Below are positions 49,737 through 61,345 of a stretch of 64,000 bases of DNA, in pieces. The first letter of the stretch is position 1. Each line of letters opens with the position of its first letter. The notes beneath the pieces were generated by a model that did not search any database, had not been told where the DNA came from, and worked only from the letters and a program-made list of their open reading frames with translations. The DNA comes from Pegea sp. RAD2-039 (taxonomy: Eukaryota > Chordata > Thaliacea > Salpida > Salpidae). The translations under genes and the position numbers were made by a program. Where the stretch lies: NCBI GenBank assembly GCA_034620365.1, contig JAQGEQ010000270.1:1350081-1414080 (forward strand). Reading direction: 5' to 3'.

Positions 49737-51124
49737 TTTATCAAATCTTAATCTTAAATATATCTTCTTCTATTGCAATTTATTCTCTAATATTCAACCA
49801 ATAAAAATTAATTCCAAACTATAACTGTCTTCCAGTTCTACAAACTTAGTGTCAACCTTAACAGAGCTTGCAGAAGAATATTTGAATTTTTTATACTGTT
49901 TAGTGAAGCTAACAAATTCTTTTATTTCTAAAATTAGAAATAACAAGTTTACTTTTGAAGCTAAGTGAGAAAGCATTCTAACAGTTAACTGCCCTAGGGT
50001 TTATTAAAAAAGCAGTTAGATTGAGAGTTACTCTTCGAATATTACTTCAACTATATACTTTTTGATTTAACTTATGTATGAATCAACTATCAATCAATAA
50101 ATTGGTAAATTCTAGAAAGTATTTAGGCTAATTAATTCCTAAACTACTAAATGTTCAGTTATGATCTAATACTCAATAATCTTAATCTATTTATAGTCAT
50201 ATCCAATAAAGCAATTACAAAAATGTTTTGATTAAATGTCAGAGTCTAATGTAACTTTATTTGCAATAAAAATCTGATCGAGGGTAAAAACTAATAAGCT
50301 TTTTAAGCTCTGCCAGTTTTATATAGACCCACATCTTCTATTTGATGCCAATGACTGGTGTCACTAGAAGGAACATTTGAGCATTTTAATAAAAAGCTTT
50401 GGGTTGGATGGGACTGATGGAAACGAATCTTTAAAGTTTTATTTTGCTATTCAGACATGAAGGAAATACTTTGATAATTGTCATAATTATAAAACGATTG
50501 AGTCGATTCTGTGCAAAAACTATATGTAAGAAAACTAAATGAATTTTTTACTTGACACCACTTAATTATATAAAAATGTTAACCAAACCAATAGTTTGAT
50601 GAAAATCAAAACAATTTTTTCTATTATTAGTATTTACTTGGAACTAAAGGTTAAAGATTTCTATTTAATAATTCATTTGAAATACTTGAATTTTTTCACT
50701 TTAAAGAATGTACTGCTGACTATTTTATACCATCAATACCTTCTAAACATAAAAGACAAGTGATAGTTGATTCTAGCGTCTTTGTTTAGTCAACTTGTTT
50801 TAACAAAAAGAATAAAAGCTCACAATGATTTATATTTAAATAACTATTATTCTTTTTAAATAGAAAATAACTGAATAACTCAGAAGTTAAATTCATTTAT
50901 TAGAAACACCACATCGATTGTTAGAAATTATATATCAATATTATATGAACTTTCTCATCAACCGTTAAAATTTGAGGATACTCGGCCGAACAACCGAATC
51001 TTCAAAGATAGCTCTTCAATAATATTTTTATCGAAAATATTAGAAGTATAAAATTATGACAATTTATAAAAATATCTATTAGCAGCAAATAACAGTGTTT
51101 ATTTCAAGTGCGAAAGTACCACAC
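49737..51124 (+). repeat. 3' flank of astacin copy 2, left arm of an inverted repeat
   Basis: Matches in inverted orientation 57660-59083 (3' flank of copy 4), including CGGCCGAACAACCGAATC at about 50981 against its reverse complement at about 57798. The match stops at about 51124, where the sequence passes into inverted copy 3 flank. No coding sequence is supported. Confidence 0.85.
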
Positions 51125-51166
51125 CTAATAATAATTAGGAATAATAATAACCTAATAATAATTGTT
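51119..51166. other. Junction of the inverted duplication
   Basis: The copy 2 flank (ending CCACACCTAATAATAATTAG) is joined to the interior of the copy 3 flank (starting GTTAGCTTCTCTAAGC) through repeated AATAATAA words. It looks like a rearrangement joint with short homology or filler. Confidence 0.7.
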
Positions 51167-51343
51167 AGCTTCTCTAAGCAGTATAACAAATTCAAATATT
51201 CTTCTGCAAGCTCTGTTAAGGTTGACACTAAGTTTGTAGAACTGGAAGACAGGCATAGTTTGGAATTATCTTTTTATTGGTTGAATATTAGAGAATAAAT
51301 CGAAATCGAAGAAGATAAATTTCAGATCAAAACTTTTTATAAA

Positions 51344-53442
51344 TTATTTGTCAAGCGCTATAAGTTTTCCTGTTTTATTTTCCAACTTTATAATAAGCTT
51401 TACAACATGTTCACATGTTTGACAATGTCGTGGACAATACATTGCTAATATATGTTGACAATTAGTTTTGGAAAGAAATCTACAGCTGTGAATATAAAAT
51501 ATAATCAAATTAATTAATTTGTAAAAATTGCTAAAATTATTATATAATTAAGTAGTTAAGTAGAACAGTAATACGTAAAGCATAACTTTTGCTACCAGAT
51601 TAATAATGAATAAACTATGCATATACCAATATTACTTAGGCTTTGGTAAACATTTTGATAGAATGTGATTACTTGGAAAGATTACTTTACAACAAACTAA
51701 ATAAAACAGTATATTTATTATTTTATACTTATCGATTTAAATACATTTTTTTAAATTCATAATAAACAAATAACTCACAATGGAAACTTTTCAACTTTAT
51801 CAACGCACTTATATGCTTGATTAGTAGCGACTTTAGAATCAAACATAATGCGTCTTGGATAACCTGCAAATAAAAATACCACTAAAACATCTGAACTAAT
51901 CCTTAAAATCCTCAACAAATGCTGCCAAAGTAAAATATTTTTACGAATTGATGCACAGATTTATAAAAAGTTAACAAATCTTTGATGACAGACATTTTGT
52001 TGTTTAGCAAAAACTTCTCATCAATCTTAAAATATTAACTTATTTCAAACCTTTGCATGTGTATTTTGTATTGATTCTGAAAACATCTTCTGTAGATAAT
52101 CTCTCATGTTGTGCTACTACAGCTTGTCCAGTTCTAAACATAAATACATTTATTACAAGTCTTCAAAAGATGGAAAGTAATTTTTTGAGTTTGAAATGTA
52201 AAGAATCTTTCACCTCTTTAAAGTAATAGTTGGTGAGCTAGAATTGATTGCAAAATCGTATCCACCGTATTGCATTATTGAATGAACGTCATAAGGTGAA
52301 CCATATGTATTTTCTGATGTTGTTTTATTGAATTGATGCCAATGTTCTGAAAAACATTATTAGACATTAATCAAATTAGTTGCTGGTTCATTATTACACG
52401 TGTTAACGATGTAATTACAAACTTACGTGTAGGAATATTATCAAAATTAATAAGTACGTGTTCATCTCTATCTGGTCTGCGTTGCTCATGTATGAATCCT
52501 ATTGTGTGCATCAGCTCATGAACAACTGCACCAACTGTACAATCATCAGATATAAAAACCTATTTGAAAAAGTTAAAAATAAAAACTATTTTCTTTAAAT
52601 GAATTTTTATTTAATGTTATTTCTACTTATTTAGATTAGCAACACTTTATAATGTTAAGTTATCACTTTTTGTGGTCCTCCTTGTTTTCCAACTTCTGAT
52701 GCACAATATAATTGATCAAAAAGAAAGACGACAAAGTCAGTTTGGTTTGTATGAGGTATGAAACGGACACATGTTCTATCTTCGATCATTTTCATTGCCT
52801 TTCTTACTTTTCTTTGGAAACCTTTTTAAGTTGCACAACAAGAAAAGCTGTTAGTGTTAAGATCTATGTTTTATTGTTTTAAAGCAAAGAAAACTTTTGA
52901 TCAACTTACGAGAATTAACTTCACAATAGTATGGAACAAAAGCATGGTTTCCAATCTTATTCCAACTGTTATCATCAAGACTACGCTTTGATCGTACAAA
53001 GTTTCCTTGTTCTTCAACTTCATAAGGAGTGCCGGAGTGCTTGACGATTTCTTCTACATAAAAATTTAGATTACTCTTAAAGCTATCTGAATCATGTCAA
53101 ATGTGAAACACTCGTGAAGACAGCATCTATCTTTCTAATATATTCACAAATCTCTCGGTTTTTATGATCACAAAGTAAATATGGACGATATTTACAACTT
53201 GATTGAGATTATACAAACCTGCTGTCATCTCTGCATTGTTACTGTTTTCAGCTTTAACGAATCCTACACAAAAAAATTATTAAAGTTTTAGTATAAAAGT
53301 TTTTAATTTCAAAATAAACTCGTATTAACAGCGGTTAGTTATTAGTTTTTATTATCAAATTCCTAAAGAAAACATATTTACCAAACATCAGAACACTCAA
53401 CATAACCGAAATCAAACTCTTCTTGTTATTCAGTAACATCAT
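51344..53442 (-). CDS. Astacin-like (M12A) metalloprotease copy 3, catalytic motif complete
   Basis: 325 residues on minus, nine exons: 53442-53382, 53263-53219, 53050-52910, 52821-52667, 52559-52427, 52346-52214, 52133-52051, 51863-51779 and 51485-51344; lengths equal those of copies 1 and 2. Signal peptide, pro-region with furin-like RSKR, and an astacin domain with the full zinc site [20 protein letters not shown] (three His plus catalytic Glu). Met-turn is [10 protein letters not shown] with its Tyr. A C-terminal ShK-like six-cysteine domain (CVDK to CPRHCQTC) follows. It is the only copy in the window predicted to be an active zinc endopeptidase, secreted and activated by pro-peptide cleavage. 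TTTATT (AATAAA on minus) is at 51273-51278; TATAAG starts at 53570. Confidence 0.9.
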
Positions 53443-53830
53443 TTTGATTATAACTTTATAAATATTCGTGAGTATACTTAGTATCAAGCTGAATAATATA
53501 AACTTTTAGTTAGACTGTAGATTCGATTTAGATAAAAGTTAAATTACAAAATGCCTTGTATATCCTTATATCCTTCTTAATACAAAGACTTGCTTATAAA
53601 CTTTGTTGACAAAAAGTTATTATCAAGATTATTTACAAGTTCTTATAAGTTGCTTTGTGTACAATTCAAGATAATTCACAAACTTGTTTGGTTATAAGGA
53701 ATATCGTGTTAGCCGGCTTGCAACAATAAACTCTATAATTATCATTAAGTTATTTGCTAAAGTAAAATAAAGTTAGTTAATATTTGAAAGTTTAAATAGT
53801 TCCAAAAAATATAGATCAATAATTGATAGA
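53443..53830 (-). promoter_or_regulatory. Astacin copy 3 promoter and 5' UTR (TATAAG at 53570-53565)
   Basis: TATAAG lies 128 bases before the ATG on minus. The upstream block with GGAATATCGTGTTAGCCGGC (about 53698) is shared with copies 1 and 4. Confidence 0.6.
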
Positions 53831-56254
53831 TTTACAATTTGGTAATTAAGTTTAAATAGAAGTTTATTACGTCGCTTAAGAAACTCTAATATAAAACAAC
53901 GTATTATACAGACTAAGTAGAAAATTAGTTTAAAGACGAGTATCTGAAACCTAAATTACTAATGAATCGACAAAAATTGAGAAAGAAATATTTTTAATTG
54001 TAATCAGTAACTGATAAATTATCATACTGCAACAGAAAAAGTCAAATTCTTCATTTAATCATTATTTTCTTAACTCATCTCTGGATCATCAGGTTGTTAG
54101 TTTACCGGTAAAATTCACAAAATGAAAAGATCGAAATTAATATTTGTGATATAAACTACTTCAGAATAAACATCTAAATAGGAATTAGTTTAATCATATC
54201 AAGTATTTCATTGCATCCAAAGCTGAAACAAAATTTATTGTTTATAATTCTGGCTCGTAAGTTCTTAGAAATAGTTAGATTGATTTCCAGCTTATGTTGT
54301 GAGTGATGAATGAAAATATCTTGAAGAAGTAAACAAAGAAAATAGTATAATTTGAGAACTACTGCTTTAAAGTCGTAGTGATATTTTCAAAACCAACTTG
54401 ATTAAGACTTCTCGTATAAAAAAAACCAAACTTATTTCTATATTCTTTACTTTGCATACTACATAACCTCAAAATATTTTTTTTGAATGAGCAACTCTTG
54501 TAATTGTTTAAAAAGAAATATTTAAAATAAATAAGAAACCTTATTTATCAGCAAAATATTTGAAACGAGTAAAAAATGTCAACCGAAGATATCTCCTAGT
54601 TTTGTTTATTAAAGTTGAAGAAAGTAGCTCTGTGTTTAGGAAGTTTCAAATAATTTTTTTTCTTGCTAGAGTTTGAAAATTGAAGTTCACTAAAAAATCA
54701 ATTTTATCATGATGGTTTCTTGAATAAATATATTGAAAATATTCATCTTTAACAAAATTTATAGGCCATTACAAAAAATAAGTTATAAATCTTTAAGTTT
54801 TCTTTTAAAAGATTTAGTAGAAACTAATTTGATAATAAGCGTTTGAAGCTTGAACTATAAGCTTGCATTGACCAAAATAGAAAAGAAAAAACTTGTAATT
54901 GTCATCAGAAACTGATAAATTATCACACTGCAACAGAAAGACAAATTCTTTATTTAATAAATAATTTCTAAGCTTGTTTGTGAAACCAAATGTTTCTTGG
55001 TACAAATTAAAAGATACCCGCAAAATCAAAAGATCGAAGTTAAAATTTTTTAACTTATATTCTTTCAGAATGAACATCTAAATGAGTATTCATTTAATCA
55101 AATCAAGTATTTCAGTACTTTAAAAGCTAAAGCAAGTTTATTTGTGAATAAATCTTGCTCGTAAGTTTTTAACAAGCTCTAAGATTGATGGCCAGTTTAC
55201 ATTGTAAGTGAAAAATGAAAAGATAAAAAGAAGTAAAATAATCAAATAATATAATTTGAGAACTACTTATTTAAAGTTGTGACATTTTCACAACCAATAT
55301 GACTTATAATTCTCGTATAAAATAAAAACCAGACTTCTTTTTTTCTATACCCTTTTCCTTACTTACTAAATTACCTCTAAAAGTATATTTGATTGAGCAG
55401 CTTATATAATAGTTGAAAAGCCAATTAAAATAACATCAGAACCAAAATTTTTCAACAAAATAATTGAAACGTCTCAAAATTGTCAATTAATGAAATTTTT
55501 AAAATTTGTTTATTTAAATTAATTACATCAATTTTTAAATAGTTTTTTAAAATTGTTTTTTATAATTAAAAATAACGATTGAGATGTAATCAGAAAAATG
55601 ACAACCTTGTAAATAAACCAATTCTACAAATGTTTTGTTTTTACTGATGTTATATCTGCAGTAAGTATATTTGCGTAATAATAACTATCAACGTATGCTA
55701 CCAACACTAATTCGACTTGATGTTTGATATAAAATTGTAATAAAAAGCTGATAGCTTTCATTTAGTTTTTATATATGTAAAACATTACCATGAAAAAACA
55801 AACATTAGAAATTCATCCATAAAATAAATTTGTGATTTGAAACTAAGTTACCAATCTTTGAGTAGCAGAGCACATAAACACTTACCTAGATGGTAACGAA
55901 AATGCTCATTTTTAAACTAAACATAATGGAAGGAAAGATGTTAGAATACTTTTCTTGTTTAAGTTCGTGAATGATAAAGTATGTCTTTGTTTAATTTCTT
56001 TTCAATATTTATTTAACATAAAAAATGTAGACGACTCACATTCTAGAAATTTTTCAAGTTCAGCAGAGATAAATTTGTAATTGAATTGTTTATCAGAAAC
56101 ATATTTCATTGCTTAGCTTAATATGTTGTTGACATTTTACTTTTAATATCAAGCCAACACTAAAGTTATATTTCGGTTTTTCTTTGCCTAGAACGGTCAA
56201 CAATGAGTTCAACGTAGAAATTATTGATTTCCAAATGTTGCCCATACACTGATG
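53831..56254 (-). repeat. Repeat-rich spacer: two adjacent members of the dispersed family
   Basis: About 53990-54500 and 54890-55400 are related to each other (both begin near AACTGATAAATTATCA and CTGCAACAGAAA), a roughly 0.9-kb tandem arrangement. Each matches, inverted, 42.6-42.85 and 44.4-44.65 kb. The whole stretch recurs almost unchanged at 61.35-63.77 kb. The 87-codon frame at 54814-55077 and its copy at 62334-62597 are kept only because the DNA is duplicated; I do not call them genes. Confidence 0.75.
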
Positions 56255-56500
56255 CAGGTACACCCGTATGGCGTTGCAGGATCTGCCAGAACGACACTGA
56301 GTATAGTGACGAACTATCTATAACTGTTTAACTTGAGATTTATATTTGGAGTTTTCAGTCTCCTAGAAGTGATGTCATTAACCAGATTCATTGGCTGTCT
56401 GGGTATTTTCATAGATCTTTCTTAGATGCAAAGAATTGTCCTTTGAGCTCAAATCAAGAACTTCCCGACTGAAGGTTTGGTTTGCTAACCGCTACGCCAC
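56255..56500 (-). mobile_element. tRNA-derived SINE-like element
   Basis: Read on minus from 56500: GTGGCGTAGCGGTTAGC contains a perfect RNA polymerase III A-box (GGCGTAGCGG), followed about 30 bases later by a weak B-box-like AGTTCTTGATTTGAGC. A G+C-richer body extends to about 56255. A copy lies at 63.78-64.0 kb as part of the larger duplication, and a diverged relative is at 42.9 kb. The related insertions and the longer body favour a SINE over a tRNA gene. Confidence 0.6.
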
Positions 56501-57659
56501 ACATTTAGACTAAGATACTGTAAAGCTAAAGAGAAGATAAAAAGTAAAATCATTTGTTTCAAGGTTTCAATTGAGACTTGTAGTGACAAATGTATATTTA
56601 CTTAAATATATGAAAATCAAAATCGTTGAAAATTAATTTGATTCTTTTTTAAACAAAAACATCTTTGTGAATTGTTATTGACAACAACTAATTCAGATTC
56701 ACTCATTTGAAGTTTTTTTATATAACTACATATACTTTATCCAGGTAAAATACCTTTCATTGGTTATTATATTCAGTAAAACAAAATTAATAGTAGCTTG
56801 CTTGGATGAAAAAATAAAACCACTTATTTGAAGAAGAAAATGTTTAAAAGTCAAACTTTTCGATTTAATCAGTCAAACGAGATTTTGTAAAAGTTCACAA
56901 TCAATGTTCAGAATATTTTTCTTCTTAACTTTTGCTAGACTTTCAAAAGTTGATCTAATCTTTCTTGTTTGTTCTCCAAGATTTTCGAGACAAACAAGAA
57001 ATTGGTTAAGCAAGCTTGTAGCCATTTGCACATAATTTTTGTTACAATTTAATTGAAATTTCAGTCATATACTAACATTTGATGTTTAAAAACATATAAT
57101 TTATTCTTATCAGTAGTTATTTAGATAAAATTTTTAAATGAACTTTTTTAAGGTAAGCGTTAAGTTTCTTAAGATTTTGAAAATATAATTTTTAGAAACT
57201 AAGCTAATCTATTTATTAAAGATGTAGAACATAAAAGTAAACAATTCAAATATATAAAAAACTTATTCCAAGTAGTTTCACTTTAATTTATTACAACTTT
57301 AATAAGTAAATATGAACATTCAAGATTTTTTTGTTCACAATTCATCATGGCTTGACAGTTTTTAAGTGATTGGGGAGAATGTGGTACATTTGACTTGTGT
57401 AACAGAAGAATATTTTACTGCTGATGTAATTGTATTATCAAATTTTCGGCTTATTCTTTGTCTACAACTACTTCCTTCTGTAACTGACTGTTGTATTTTT
57501 CGATGTTTGTATCTCTGTCATTAGCTTCAATTCACAATTAAATAAAGGTCTCATAAGAAGTTATTATCATTACAATGACCATTTCTGAAGATCACATTTT
57601 CACCTACAATGTCATTCTTATAATATTAACTAAATATAAAAACGTGAAGTCTTCAAAAA
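56501..57659. other. Spacer between the two tandem units; only one small open frame
   Basis: AT-rich. The only stretch that looks protein-like is on minus at 56873-57025 (listed separately), with a short coiled-coil-like frame near 57530-57448. No other member of this stretch is visible in the window. Confidence 0.4.
56873..57025 (-). CDS. Possible 50-residue protein or exon, unrecognised
   Basis: An ATG-initiated 50-codon minus frame with balanced composition: MATSLLNQFLVCLENLGEQT, a basic middle (RKIRST, KVKKK) and IDCELLQNLV before TGA. Heptad-like spacing suggests a helical or coiled-coil segment. Upstream on minus, a short frame near 57530-57448 (EKYNSQLQKEVVVDKE) has a similar character and might be a partner exon, but I cannot place a convincing splice pair. 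It could be chance. Confidence 0.22.
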   Translation of the reverse strand: MATSLLNQFLVCLENLGEQTRKIRSTFESLAKVKKKNILNIDCELLQNLV

Positions 57660-59083
57660 CTATTAGGTGTGGTACTTTCGCACTTGAAATAAACACTGTT
57701 ATTTGTTGCTAATATATATTTTTATAACTTGTTATAATTTTATACTTCTAATATTTTCGATATAAAATATGTTGAAGAGCTATCTTTGAAGATTCGGTTG
57801 TTCGGCCGAGTGTCCTCAAATTTTAACGGTTGATGAGAAAGTTCAAATAATATTGATATATGATTTCTAACAATCGATGTGGTGTTTCTAATAAATGAAT
57901 TTAACTTCTGAGTTATTCAGTTATTTTCTATTTAAAAAGAATTATAGGTATTTGAATATAAATCATTGTGAGCTTTTATTCTTTTTGTTGATACAAGTTG
58001 ACTAAAGAAAGATGCCGGATTCAGCTATCACTTGTCTTTTAATTTTAGATGGTATTGATGATACAAAATAATCAGCAGTACATTCTTTAAAGTGAAAAAA
58101 TTCAAGCATTTCAAATGAATTATTAAAAAGAAATCTTTAACCTTTAGTTCCAAGTAAATACTAATAATAAAAGAAATTGTTTTGATTTTCATCAAACTAT
58201 TGGTTTGGTTAACATTTTTATATAATTAAGTGGTGTCAAGTAAAAAATTCATTTAGTTTTCTTACATATAGTTTTTGAACAGAATCGACTCAATCTTTGT
58301 ATAATTATGATAATTATCAAAGTATTTCCTTCATGTCTGAATAGCAAAATAAAACTTTAAAGATTCGTTTCCATCAGTCCCATCCAACCCAAAGCTTTTT
58401 ATTAAAATGCTCAAATGTTCCTTCTAGTGACACCAGTCATTGGCATCAAATAGAAGATGTGGGTCTATATAAAACTGGCAGAGCTTAAAAAGCTTATTAG
58501 TTTTTACCCTCTATCAGATTTTTATTGCAAATAAAGTTACATTAGACTCTGACATTTAATCAAAACATTTTTGTGATTGCTTTATTGGATATGACTATAA
58601 ATAGATTAAGATTATTGAGTATTAGATCATAACTGAACATTTAGTAGTTTAGGAATTGATTAGCCAAAATACTTTCTAGAATTTACCAATTTATTGATTG
58701 ATAGTTGATTCATACATAAGTTAAATCAAAAAGTATATATTTGAAGTAATATTAGGAAGAGTAACTCTCAATCTAGCTGCTTTTTTAATAAACCCTAGGG
58801 CAGTTAACTGTTAGAATGCTTTCTCACTTAGCTTCAAAAGTAAACTTGTTATTTCTAATTTTAGAAATAAAAGAATTTGTTAGCTTCTCTAAACAGTATA
58901 ACAAATTCAAATATTCTTCTGCAAGCTCTGTTAAGGTTGACAATAAGTTTGTAGAACTGGAAGACAGGCATAGTTTGGAATTATCTTTTTATTGGTTGAA
59001 TATTAGAGAATAAATCGAAGAGATTAAATTTAGAGATTAAATCAAAATCAAAGAAGATATATTTAAGATTAGGATTTGATAAA
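57660..59083 (-). repeat. 3' flank of astacin copy 4, right arm of the inverted repeat
   Basis: Inverted match to 49737-51124 along its whole length. It contains the 65-codon frame 58816-59013, the same antisense frame that follows the other copies. The poly(A) signal of copy 4 on minus is at 58993-58988. Confidence 0.85.
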
Positions 59084-60961
59084 TTATTTTTCAAGCGCTA
59101 GAACTTTTCCTGTTCTATTTTCCAACTTTATAATAAGCATTACAAGACCTTCACATATTTGACAGCGTTGGGGACAATACATTGCTAATCCATTCCAACA
59201 ATCAATTGAAGTAACAAAAGGACAGCTGTAACAATACATTTTGAATCAAATTAAATACTTTTTCAAAATTAATAACGGATATTTAGTTAATTTGCTTGGT
59301 CAGTAGCTTTTGATGATTTTATAATACAAAAAACATAACGTTTGATACCAGATTAATAATGAATAAACTATGCAGATACCAATTTTACTTAGGCTTTGGT
59401 AAACATTTCGATAGAATGTGATTACTTTCAAAGATTACTTTACAACAAACTAAATAAAACAATATATTTATTATTTATTAATTTAAACACAAGTTTTTTA
59501 AATTGATAATAAACACATAACTCACTATGGATACTTTTTTAAATTATCAATGCAGTTATATGCTTGATTAGTAGCGGCTCTACTATTAAAAATAATGCGT
59601 CTTGGATAACCTGCAAAAAAAAATATCACTAAGACATCTGAACTAATCCTTAAAATCATAAATAATTGCTGTTAAAGTAAAATATTTTTACGAATTGATG
59701 CCAGATTTATAGAAAGTTAACAAATATCTGATGTCAGGCATTTGGTTGTTGAGCTGAAATTTCTCATTAATCTTAAAATATTAACTTATTTCAAACCTTT
59801 GCATGTGTATTTTGTATTGATTCTGAAAACATCTTTGCTAGATAATATTTCACGTTGTGCTACTACAGCTTGCTGCTTTCTAAACATAAATACATTTATT
59901 AAGTCTTCATAAGATAAAAAGTAATTTTTTAGTTTGAAAAATAAAGAATCTTTTACCTTTTCGAGAAAGTGTTCACGTTTTCATCTCTATCTGGTGTGCT
60001 TTGCTCATATTCAAATCCTAGTACATGTACTAGCTCATGAACAATTGCACGAACTGTACAACCATTAGATATATAAACCTATTTAAAAAAATTAAAAATA
60101 TAAACTATTTTCTTTAGATTAATGTTTATTTAATGTTATTTCTACTTATTTAGATTGGCAACACTTTATATTGTTAGGTTATCACTTTTTGTGGTCCTCC
60201 TTGTTTTCCAACTTCTGATGCACAAGATAATTGATGGAATTTAAAAGCGACAAAGTCAGTTTGGTTTGTATGAGGTATGAAACGGACACATGTTCTATCT
60301 TCGATCATTTTCATTGCCTTTCTTACTTTTCTTTGAAAACCTTTTAAAGTTGCACAACAAGAAAAGCTGTTAGTGTTAAGATCTATGTTTTATTGTTTTA
60401 AAGCAAAGAAAACTTTTGATCAACTTACGAAAACTAAATTGAAATATGTATGGAACAACTGCATGATTTTCAATCTTATTCCAACTGTTATCATCAGGAC
60501 TACGCTTTGATCGTACAAAGTTTCCTTGTTCTTCAACTTCATAAGGAGTGCCGGAGTGCTTGACGATTTCTTCTACATAAAAATTTAGATTACTCTTAAA
60601 GCTATCTGAATCATGTCAAATGTGAAACACTCGTGAAGACAACATCTATCTTTCTAATATATTCACAAATCTCTCGGTTTTTATGATCACAAAGTAAATA
60701 TGGACGATATTTACAACTTGATTGAGAATATACAAACCTGCTGTCATCTCTGCATTGTTACTGTTTTCAGCTTTAACGAATCCTACACAAAAAAATTATT
60801 AAAGTTTTAGTATAAAAGTTTTTAATTTCAAAATAAACTCGTATTAACAGCGGTTAGTTATTAGTTTTTATTATCAAACGCCTAAAGAAAACATATTTAC
60901 CAAACATCAGAACACTCAACATAACCGAAATCAAACTCTTCTTGTTATTAAGCAACATCAT
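59084..60961 (-). CDS. Astacin-like copy 4: third His to Tyr and in-frame loss of the Met-turn
   Basis: 277 residues on minus in eight exons: 60961-60901, 60782-60738, 60569-60429, 60340-60186, a fused exon 60078-59957, 59879-59797, 59610-59526 and 59225-59084. The fused exon joins the start of exon 5 to the end of exon 6; 144 coding bases (48 codons) and the intron are gone and the phase is kept. Zinc motif [13 protein letters not shown] has Tyr at the third His. The deletion removes the Met-turn (SIMQY in the other copies), so no proteolysis is expected. Signal peptide, RSKR pro-site, and the ShK-like six-cysteine tail ([20 protein letters not shown]) are all intact, with no stop in the joined exons. 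It is either a non-catalytic secreted protein or a young pseudogene. Confidence 0.72.
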
Positions 60962-61345
60962 TTTGATTATAACTTTATAAATATTCGTGAGTATACTTAG
61001 TATCAAGCTGAATAATATAAACTTTTAGTTAGACTGTAGATTCGATTTAGATAAAAGTTAAATTACAAAATGCCTTGTATATCCTTATATCCTTCTTAAT
61101 ACAAAGACTTGTTTATAAACTTTGTTGACAAAAAGTTCTTATCAAGATTATTTACAAGTTCTTATAAGTTGCTTTGTGTACAATTCAAGATAATTCACAA
61201 ACTTGTTTGGTTATAAGGAATATCGTGTTAGCCGGCTTGCAACAATAAACTCTATAATTATCATGAAGTTATTTGCTAAAGTAAAATAAAGTTAGTTAAT
61301 ATTTGAAAGTTTAAATAGTTCCAAAAAATATAGATCAATAATTGA
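60962..61345 (-). promoter_or_regulatory. Astacin copy 4 promoter and 5' UTR (TATAAG at 61089-61084)
   Basis: TATAAG is 128 bases before the ATG on minus. The block is nearly identical to that of copy 3. Confidence 0.6.

Noticed and set aside
54814-55077. 87-codon frame repeated at 62334-62597
   Set aside because: Both copies lie in the 7.5-kb duplicated spacer and in a dispersed repeat. There is no domain or splice support, so conservation is only duplication.
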